64,000 nucleotides of DNA from Streptococcus oralis Uo5 (GTDB lineage: Bacteria; Bacillota; Bacilli; Lactobacillales; Streptococcaceae). A program made the position numbers and the translations under genes. Below the pieces are notes generated by a model. The model saw only the letters and a list, made by a program, of their open reading frames with translations, was not told the DNA's origin and ran no database searches. The DNA is taken from NCBI RefSeq assembly GCF_000253155.1, contig NC_015291.1, positions 1,583,001 through 1,647,000 of the forward strand. The letters are read 5' to 3'. Positions 10,944-19,800 of this stretch are shown one piece after another. Position 1 is the first letter of the stretch, and each line of letters opens with the position of its first letter.

Positions 10944-11540
10944 ATGGTCAACTATCCACATAAAATTTCATCTCAAAAGAGACAAGCACCCCTTTCACAA
11001 ACTAAAAATTTCGCAAATCGGGGAATGTCTTTTGAAAAGATGATCAATGCTACGAACGACTACTATTTGTCGCATGGGTTAGCTGTTATTCACAAGAAAC
11101 CGACTCCCATCCAAATCGTACGTGTCGACTATCCCCAACGAAGTCGAGCCAAGATTGTTGAAGCCTACTTTAGACAAGCTTCAACTACTGACTATTCAGG
11201 GGTTTATGATGGATACTACATCGACTTTGAAGCAAAGGAAACCAGGCAAAAACATGCGATACCGATGAAGAATTTTCATCTTCATCAGATCCAGCATATG
11301 GAACAAGTCCTTGCCCAGCAAGGAATCTGCTTTGTACTCCTTCACTTTTCTTCTCAGCAAGAAACCTACTTATTGCCGGCCGTTGACTTGATTCGTTTCT
11401 ATCATCAAGATATGGGACAAAAGTCAATGCCACTTGGATATATTCGAGAAAATGGATATAGGATTGAGCCGGGTGCTTTTCCTCAAATTCCCTACCTCGA
11501 CATTATCAAAGAACATTTACTAGGTGGTAAAACAAGATGA
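10944..11540 (+). CDS. recU: Holliday junction resolvase RecU
   Basis: Endonuclease that cuts Holliday junctions in recombination and chromosome segregation. 198 residues with [18 protein letters not shown], the catalytic block [17 protein letters not shown] (Asp and Glu-x-Lys metal-binding residues) and [14 protein letters not shown], all typical of the RecU family. ATG at 10944 follows AAGGAGA. The stop overlaps the pbp1a start by 4 nt (ATGA), the conserved recU-pbp1a operon of Firmicutes. Confidence 0.95.
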   Translation: MVNYPHKISSQKRQAPLSQTKNFANRGMSFEKMINATNDYYLSHGLAVIHKKPTPIQIVRVDYPQRSRAKIVEAYFRQASTTDYSGVYDGYYIDFEAKETRQKHAIPMKNFHLHQIQHMEQVLAQQGICFVLLHFSSQQETYLLPAVDLIRFYHQDMGQKSMPLGYIRENGYRIEPGAFPQIPYLDIIKEHLLGGKTR

Positions 11541-13711
11541 ACAAACAAACTTTTCTGCGAATAGCTAAGTATGTCAGTATCAGTCTCTTAACTGTATTTA
11601 TCGCAGCTGTAATGCTTGGTGGAGGTCTCTTCCTCTACTATGTTAGCAAGGCTCCAGAACTTTCTGAAAGTAAACTAGTCGCTACAACGTCAAGTAAGAT
11701 CTATGATAGCAATGACGAGCTTATCGCTGATCTTGGATCGGAACGTCGGGTCAATGCCCAAGCAAACGAAATACCGACCGATTTGGTCAACGCTATTGTT
11801 TCGATTGAGGACCATCGCTTCTTTAATCACCGAGGAATTGACACGATCCGTATCCTAGGTGCTACCCTCCGAAACCTTCGTGGTGGTGGAGGTCTGCAAG
11901 GAGCTTCAACCTTGACGCAGCAGTTGATTAAGTTAACTTATTTCTCTACGTCAACTTCTGATCAAACTCTTTCTCGTAAGGCCCAGGAAGCATGGCTCGC
12001 CGTTCAGCTAGAACAAAAAGCGACTAAACAAGAGATCTTGACCTACTACATCAACAAGGTTTACATGTCAAACGGTAACTACGGAATGCAGACTGCTGCC
12101 CAAAGTTACTATGGCAAGGACCTCAAAGATCTAAGCATTCCTCAATTGGCTCTCCTTGCTGGTATGCCTCAGGCTCCAAACCAGTATGATCCATACTCGC
12201 ATCCAGAAGCTGCTCAAGAACGTCGTAATCTCGTCCTCTCTGAGATGAAGGGGCAAGGTTACATTTCAGCTGAGCAATATGAAAAAGCGATTAATACTCC
12301 AATTACAGACGGACTCCAAAGTCTAAAATCGGCTAATAGTTATCCTCCATACATGGACAACTATCTCAAAGAGGTGATCGATCAAGTCGAACAAGAAACA
12401 GGCTACAATCTCTTAACGACTGGTATGGATGTCTACACCAACGTTGATCCTAAAGTTCAACAACATCTCTGGGATATCTACAATACCGACGAGTATGTCA
12501 ACTATCCAGATGATGAAATGCAAGTAGCTTCAACGATTGTGGATGTGACAAACGGGAAAGTCATTGCTCAGTTAGGTTCTCGTCATCAAGCAAGTAATGT
12601 TTCATTCGGTACCAACCAGGCTGTGGAAACCAATCGTGACTGGGGTTCTTCTATGAAACCAATCACTGACTATGCTCCCGCTTTAGAATATGGAGTCTAT
12701 GACTCTACTGCTTCTATTGTACATGATGTTCCTTATAACTATCCTGGTACTGATACTCCACTCTACAACTGGGATCATGTCTACTTTGGAAACATTACAA
12801 TCCAGTATGCTCTTCAACAATCACGAAATGTCACGGCCGTTGAGACTTTGAATAAGGTCGGTCTAGATAGAGCTAAAACCTTCCTTAATGGTCTCGGTAT
12901 CGACTATCCAAGCATGCACTATGCAAACGCCATTTCAAGTAACACAACTGAATCCAACAAACAGTACGGTGCAAGTAGTGAAAAAATGGCTGCTGCTTAC
13001 GCTGCTTTTGCTAACGGTGGTATCTACCATAAACCAATGTATATCAACAAGATTGTATTTAGTGATGGTAGCTCAAAAGAATACGCTGATTCTGGTACTC
13101 GTGCCATGAAAGAGACGACTGCCTATATGATGACAGAAATGATGAAGACTGTCTTGGCATACGGAACTGGTCGTGGCGCTTATCTTCCTTGGCTACCTCA
13201 AGCTGGTAAGACTGGTACATCAAACTATACAGACGAAGAAATTGAAAACTACATCAAAAATACTGGTTATGTAGCTCCAGATGAAATGTTTGTTGGTTAT
13301 ACTCGCAAATATTCAATGGCTGTATGGACAGGTTACTCAAACCGCCTTACTCCTATCGTTGGCGATGGCTTCTATGTTGCAGCTAAGGTCTACCGTTCAA
13401 TGATGACTTATCTGTCTGAGGATAACAACCCTGGCGACTGGACAATGCCAGAAGGCCTCTATCGAAGTGGTGAATTCGTCTTTAAAAACGGTGCTCGCTC
13501 TGCATGGACTGCTCCTGCTCCGCAACAGGCCCCAACACCTGAAAGTTCGAGCTCGACTTCAGAAAGTTCAACTTCACAGTCAAGTTCAACTACTCCAAGC
13601 ACGAATAATAGTGCAAACAATAATACCAATAACCAGCAACCAAATACAACGCCTGGTCAACAAAACCAGAACCAAAATCAGAATCAGAATCCTCAACCAG
13701 CACAACCATAA
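11537..13711 (+). CDS. pbp1a: Penicillin-binding protein 1A, mosaic resistance-type allele
   Basis: Bifunctional class A peptidoglycan synthase: glycosyltransferase and transpeptidase. 724 residues: short cytoplasmic tail, membrane helix about 13-36, GT51 domain ([12 protein letters not shown] at 91-102, [11 protein letters not shown] at 122-132), transpeptidase with active Ser371 in SSMK (371-374), SRN (429-431) and KTG (558-560), then a Ser/Thr/Gln/Asn-rich tail ending in repeated NQ. Numbering is +1 relative to pneumococcal R6 because of one extra residue in the LRGGGG loop. Relative to the R6 sequence I recall, the STMK motif is SSMK (T371S), the residue after SRNV is Thr (P432T) and TSQF 574-577 is NTGY, all known from beta-lactam-resistant pneumococci. 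Co-transcribed with recU by a 4-nt overlap. Confidence 0.95.
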   Translation: MNKQTFLRIAKYVSISLLTVFIAAVMLGGGLFLYYVSKAPELSESKLVATTSSKIYDSNDELIADLGSERRVNAQANEIPTDLVNAIVSIEDHRFFNHRGIDTIRILGATLRNLRGGGGLQGASTLTQQLIKLTYFSTSTSDQTLSRKAQEAWLAVQLEQKATKQEILTYYINKVYMSNGNYGMQTAAQSYYGKDLKDLSIPQLALLAGMPQAPNQYDPYSHPEAAQERRNLVLSEMKGQGYISAEQYEKAINTPITDGLQSLKSANSYPPYMDNYLKEVIDQVEQETGYNLLTTGMDVYTNVDPKVQQHLWDIYNTDEYVNYPDDEMQVASTIVDVTNGKVIAQLGSRHQASNVSFGTNQAVETNRDWGSSMKPITDYAPALEYGVYDSTASIVHDVPYNYPGTDTPLYNWDHVYFGNITIQYALQQSRNVTAVETLNKVGLDRAKTFLNGLGIDYPSMHYANAISSNTTESNKQYGASSEKMAAAYAAFANGGIYHKPMYINKIVFSDGSSKEYADSGTRAMKETTAYMMTEMMKTVLAYGTGRGAYLPWLPQAGKTGTSNYTDEEIENYIKNTGYVAPDEMFVGYTRKYSMAVWTGYSNRLTPIVGDGFYVAAKVYRSMMTYLSEDNNPGDWTMPEGLYRSGEFVFKNGARSAWTAPAPQQAPTPESSSSTSESSTSQSSSTTPSTNNSANNNTNNQQPNTTPGQQNQNQNQNQNPQPAQP

Positions 13712-13716
13712 CATTT

Positions 13717-13746
13717 ATCACCCAGAATATTCTGGGTGATTTTTTT
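13717..13746 (+). terminator. Terminator of recU-pbp1a
   Basis: Perfect 12-bp palindromic stem (ATCACCCAGAAT/ATTCTGGGTGAT, 13717-13740) followed by a run of T on the plus strand, 5 nt after the pbp1a stop. Confidence 0.92.
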
Positions 13747-13774
13747 CATAGAAGTATCGTATTTATGTGCTTAT

Positions 13775-13806
13775 AAAAAGCCTGAGAAGACATCTTCTCA
13801 GGCTTT
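13775..13806 (-). terminator. Terminator of the GH20/GH84 gene
   Basis: Fourteen-bp perfect stem AAAGCCTGAGAAGA/TCTTCTCAGGCTTT (13777-13790 with 13793-13806) and a T-rich tail on the minus strand. It lies 75 nt past the GH20/GH84 stop and may also stop transcripts from pbp1a. Confidence 0.85.
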
Positions 13807-13880
13807 CTGCGTACTATAAACCTCATTGGGAAAGATAGGAAAACGGATTTCGTAATCTTGTTAAGAGGTTTTACTAAATA

Positions 13881-16800
13881 CTAGTCTTTCTTTGTTTTTG
13901 CTACAAAGAGAGCAGATAGGGCTAGGCTAACACCTGCTAGGAAGAGGGCTGTGTCAGATTGACTTTCACCAGTTGCTGGCAAGCTTTGTTCAGCTGTTTC
14001 TCGGTTCGTCACTTCTTGTTTTAGATCCGGTGCCGGTTTCTTACCTTCATCTGAAGCAAGTGAGCTAAGTTTAAACTCAGGTTTCTCTACTGTTGGAGCA
14101 GCTTGGTCGCCTACTGTCGCTAATGGGCCTGTGTATTCTGGCAATTCATGTACTAGAGCCATCACTGCATTGACACCGCCCTTGAACTCAGGTTTCTCTA
14201 CTGTTGGAGCGGCTTGGTCACCTACTGTCGCTACTGGACCTGTGTACTCTGGAAGTTCATGTACTAGGGCTTCAACTGCATTGACACCGCCCTTGAACTC
14301 AGGTTTCTCTACTGTCGGAGCAGCTTGGTCACCTACCGTTGCTACTGGGCCTGTGTACTCTGGAAGTTCATGTACTAGGGCTTCAACTGAATTGACACCG
14401 CCTGTGAATTCAGGAACCTCAAGAACAGGTGCTGGCTCTTCGCCCTTACTTGATTGAACCGGTTCTTCTGTTAATTCTTGATGGAAGCTTGCCAATTCAT
14501 AAAACTCAGCCTTGCCGCCTTCCCAGACTAATTTGACGTCTAGAAGAGAGCCACCATTTCGGATAGCGAAGGTTTGGAGACTAGATGTAATGGCACCGAG
14601 GTCTGTCCAACTGTCTTGACCATCCTTGAGTGTTCTAGCAAGAATACGTGCTTTCGCTCCTTCAGGAAGACTGGAAACAAGACGAAGATGGTTGGCATTA
14701 GTTGGCTCAGACAAGTGATACACCAATTCGCCCTTGTCTTTTTCAGACTTGTAGCTGGTCAAGACTTTGCCGTCTACAAGATTATTATAAAGGTTGCCTT
14801 GGCTTTCTCCACTACTTCCTTCTACTGTTGGATCATTGATTGGTTTGACAAATTCACCATCGTTGATGACCAATTCTGTAAAGCCTACAAAACGGGCATC
14901 ATAGTCTGCTGTATAGAGGACACGGAGATAGTTGGCTTTGACTGGTGTCGTCAATTCACCCTCGATGTAGCGATTTCCTGGCATCTTAGAATCATGTGTC
15001 CAACCATCTGTCAATGAATCATCGTGTGTGCTATTGGCCACACCATCTCCTACTGTAACGACATCAGTCCAAGTTTTACCGTCTTGGCTGACTTGAATCT
15101 TACCATCACGAAGATAGTTTTGAGTTCCGTCTTGGATGTAGGCTCTAATCTTCTTGATGGTGCGTTCGCTGCCAAGTTTCAAGGTCACATGACCATCTTT
15201 ACGAGCATAGTCTGAAAACTCAACAAAGTTGTTGTAAACACCATCAAATAATTGATCTAGGTTGTTTAGTTTACGAACATCATTGCTTCCGTATGTTGGA
15301 TGAATGCCCATAGTTGTAGATTCTAGTTTGGTTGGTTGCACTTCTTTGGTTGTCACAAGGAGAGAAGTGGCTGTCACAGCTTGTTCCTGATCTGTTTTGT
15401 TGACCAGTCGCACATAACGTACTAAGTGGCTTGCTGCAGATCTATCAGTCAACTGGCTAGCTGGCAGCCATTCTTGAGCATTTGCAGAGTACTCAAGGCT
15501 AAGAGCTGGGTTGGCTTGGCCTTGGAGCTGGATGCTCTTGACCTGATGGATACGGTCGAGTTTCATACCTAGATAGCTATTTGCAGGAAGTTTGGTTCCA
15601 GCTGGAATTTGAAGCTCGTAACTGCCCAAGCTATCCACTACCGGCGTTTCCTTCAAGGCATCAACGTTGGTGTCCGTTAACTCACTGTTTCCAGAACGTG
15701 TCTCAACAGAGAAGTCCTGGATACGCCACCAGAGGTCAAGGGCCTTGGTATTGCGGACTCGGATGTAACGAGCATTGATCGCTCTGGTCACTTCCTTAGT
15801 TTGCTCACCTGATAGGCGATCCAACTCTTGCCATGCAGTTCCATCTGTAGAGTACTCAAGTACACCTGTGGCAAGCTTATCACCCGTTCCTTGGCGAAGT
15901 CGTACTTTAGTGACTGACTTGACTTCACCGAGGTCAAGTTGTGCCCAGGCATCTACTGGTGTCGTATTGCTACCGTCAGCATTTGCCATCATGGCTTCTG
16001 TATTGTCCTTGCCATCAGTGATTTGACGAGCTGAGGTATTTAGTTTGTAAACTAAGTTTGAGCTTAGACTGACTGTCGTTGCTTGTTGGCTACGAGCTTT
16101 TTCAACGGGACGGTTGACTGCAATTTCCTGAACTGCAAACCAAGTGTTCTCGCGGTCTGCTGTCGCAATCATGCGAACTGCCTTGGCCTTGATAGTGAGA
16201 TTTTCAAACTTAAGAAGGGATTCATTTCCGACATAGCTTGGCTCTTTCAAGGTTACCCAGTTATCATTTTCATCTTGATACTGCACTTCTGCCTTACTAA
16301 AGGTATCACGTGGATTTGCCTGGGTTCCCATAGCAAAGGTCAAGGTTTGGATATCTACCGGCTTGTTGAATTTCATACCGATATAATCACCTGTCTTGAT
16401 GCTGTTTGGTGATTTAATAATCGCATGAGTTGCCAAATCGCCATCCGTCACTTCTGCCAAACCACCTTCTACACCTGTTCGATTGGTGATAAAGGTGCTG
16501 ATGATTTGATCTGGATGCAAGACTTTTTGAACTTCAGACGCTAGAACTTCCTTCAAGGATAGGATAAATGGACGAATATGTTGAACACCCAATTCAGCTT
16601 TTTCCATATGGTCTACATAATGGAAGGTGTGAGTTTGAGACTGTTCGTACAATTTCAAACCTTTATAGTAGCTATCCCAAAGTTTGGCTGCATCGTTTGT
16701 AGCCATAGCTTCAGTTCCTGTAAGGAAGGCATCGAGAGCATTCATTTGATCGATTGCATTATCCAACCAATAGTGGATTTGGGCAACCATTTTTTTATCG

Positions 16801-19800
16801 CCTGATGCTTTATAGAGTTCGGCTGCTTCTTTAATCTTGGCAAATTCTGCACGCAAGGCTGCACGTTCCGCAGTCACATCCTGACCTGCTTTGAGCTTGG
16901 TCATGAAGTCTGTTAATTTTGGAGCCAAGTCTACCGATTCTTCTAGTTTGACGACACGATTATCCATGTTTTGGTTAATCATGTGCTTACCAAGTTCGCG
17001 GAAGGCTGCTGATACCTTGCTATCTTCAAAATGACCATTTTCTACAAAGTTGAAGGCAATGTCATTGATTTTCTTAGCTTCTTCTTCTGATTTCCACTGT
17101 TTCCATGAGTATTGAGCTCCTGAAAAGAGGGCAATCTTAGATGGTTCAGACTGTTGCATTGGGTTCAACATGATACCAGATAGCAAGCTTGGATCCACAT
17201 TTGGATGAAGGAATTTCTCACCACCACCTAGAATCAAGTGTTGTTTAGAGTTGTCTGTTACCGGCCAGTTAATCCAAAGTGAAACTGGGCGATAGGTCTT
17301 GCCTCCTGCGGATAGATTGTTCTTGAGAGTTGAAAGGAAGCTTTCAGAGACTTCACCCCAAATCTTACCACCCGTCAAGGTCATGGATGTTGAACTTGGG
17401 AGATTTTCATTGAGGGATTTCAACTCATCTTCACGTCCATTACCCCAATACTGGCCAGGAACAAAGATCATTTCTTTACGAAGACCGCTGTAAGTTCCCT
17501 GCATTTCAGTCAACCACTGGGTCATATCTTGCATCAAGCGGTTGTAGCTATTGTAGCCTCCAACAGGACTTGGTGCATCATCTGCTAGAATACCAAACTC
17601 ACGGACACCCACTTTCATCAACTGGGTAAATTTGGCCTTGATGGTTGCCAAATCTTCTTGGTAATGCGCTTCATTGCCAAAACGGATACGGTTGTTCATG
17701 AATGGATGGATGGTCCAGACATAGCGGGTTTTACTTTGATTTCCGACACGAGCAAGTTCACGAATTTCTGCTAGTTTTTCTTCTGGATAGAGTTCACGCC
17801 ATTTCTTGTTGTGGTATGGATCATCTTTTGGTGCAAAGAAGTATTGGTTCAATTTCAAATCGCCACCAAATCGCATCAATTCTGCACGATCTGCATTTGA
17901 CCATGGGTTTCCATAGTAACCTTCAATAAAACCACGGTTCTTGAGCTCTGCGTAATCTTCTACTGTCACATTGCGAAGGACTGGCACTTGGCTTTCCTTG
18001 AGCATATGTTTCAAGGTTGTCAAACCATAGAAGACCGCATCTGTGTCTTTTCCGACGATGGAAATCGAATTATCCTTGATACTCAAAACATAGGCATCAA
18101 TCTTATCAAAGAGACCTGCTGAAACCTTGGACAAGTTTTGCTCTGCTTGTGAACCTTGTCCATGCACTCCAAGATAGATATTGGTTGCGCCAGCGATTGC
18201 CGCCTTACCAGTTGTATAAGATACTTGATTGTCCTGCAAGACACTCTTCAAGCGATTGCGAGTATAGATATCGAGTTGATCGCCCATGACCAGATTGACT
18301 TGCTTACGAAGGGCTGTAACACCTTCGCCATAGGTTACTTTTTGTGGCGTTGGGAAGACCTTGTACTCTTTCTTGAGATAGTCTGCACTCTTGCTAGCAG
18401 CTGCAATGCTGTCTTCACTAGCTGGTTTGCTTGCAGTGAATTGATCCGCCAATTCAACTGTTCCATCACCTGTTTGGTCTACTTTTGGTTTTTCAGGAGT
18501 AGATGGTGGTTGAGGCTGACTTGGTTCAGGCGTCTCTTGTCCTTCTTTGGCAGGTTTCAATAGATGAACTTCAGCCGCACTTGCAAAACCACCAACGCCT
18601 TCCAATACTTTCAACTCAATCTTGTTGGTATCTACCGCCGCAAAGTTGACTGTTTTTTCTTGGGCGTTGTTGTCCCAGCTTCCTTCTGAAACCTTGACCA
18701 TTTGGCCATCTTTTTGTGCGTAGATTTCGTAGCGCGTCACGACACCATTTCCACCACCTGGACGTGGGAGATACGTCAAGCCATTGACTTTTTCTGCTTC
18801 TTTCAAGGTCATAGTAAGGGTGTATGGCGCAGTGTCACCAGTCCACTTAGTATGCCAGAAGGTATTTGAATCACTGTCAAAGGCCTTTTCAACAGCGCCT
18901 TCAGTTGCGTTTCCTGGAAGTTGCTGACTGCTTGCGGTTGCAGTAATCTTATCATTTGAAATCAAGCGAGGATTTACAAATGGTTTGTCTGACAACTCTG
19001 CACTATGCAAGATTCCTTTGAAACCACCGATACTTTCAAGCGGTAGTACCAAGCTATTGTGGGCAAAGCGAGGGTGGGCTGGATTTGCAATACGCTCAAT
19101 CTTTTCACCATCCACATAGACTTCTGTTGACTGTGGTTTGGTTACGATAGAGATTTGATAACGTTTGTTCTTTTCAAGTTTTTTATTGAATTGGATATGG
19201 AACTGTTCAAATTTATAAGCAAGGTAGCCGTCTTTATCAGCTAGATAGATACGGTTGTCCCCACTTGTTGAGAAGGTTTGTTCCCCGTCTCCAGTGACAG
19301 TCACATCAAACTTCAAGACGTGACTTGGACCAACATCACCTGCTAAGCCTTCGATGCTGCTGTCTTTCTCAAAAGCCAATCCTTGCTCGCTTGTCTTCAC
19401 CTTCTTGCTTGCATAGTTCTTGACGGTTTCAGAATTGATGGTAAACAAATCACTTTGATCAATCGCTCTATCAGGATTTGACTGTGGCGCATAAGGGCTT
19501 GTTGGTAGGGTGCGTTCTGCAAAGGTCGCAGCTGCACGGTCAGATCCCCAAGTGCGCTCCGCAGTGGTTTGCATGCTCTTGAAGAAGCGTTTAAAGATAT
19601 CATAAGAGGTCAAGCCAGTCTCATGAAGATCGATATTGTCATTCCAAACTGCGTGTCCACCACCAATAATACTTGGATGAGAAGCTGGTAGAAGTGGACC
19701 TCCACCTGTTCTGAAATCATTCGGTGTCCAGCTATTGTACTGGCGTTCGTAGTTGGCATAGTCCCCGTAGGCTGCTTGACTATTGCTTCCACTTGGGACA

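Noticed and set aside
10878..10961. Longer ypsA-like protein from an ATG at 10961
   Set aside because: The extra 28 residues would cover both promoters and overlap recU; the ATG at 10877 opens the conserved domain.
14071..14425. Regular direct repeats as a CRISPR array
   Set aside because: The units are contiguous 111-bp in-frame coding repeats with no spacers and no cas genes nearby.
14131..14457. Repetitive 108-codon plus-strand frame opposite the GH20/GH84 repeats
   Set aside because: It is the antisense shadow of the 37-residue repeats, with no ribosome site or independent support.
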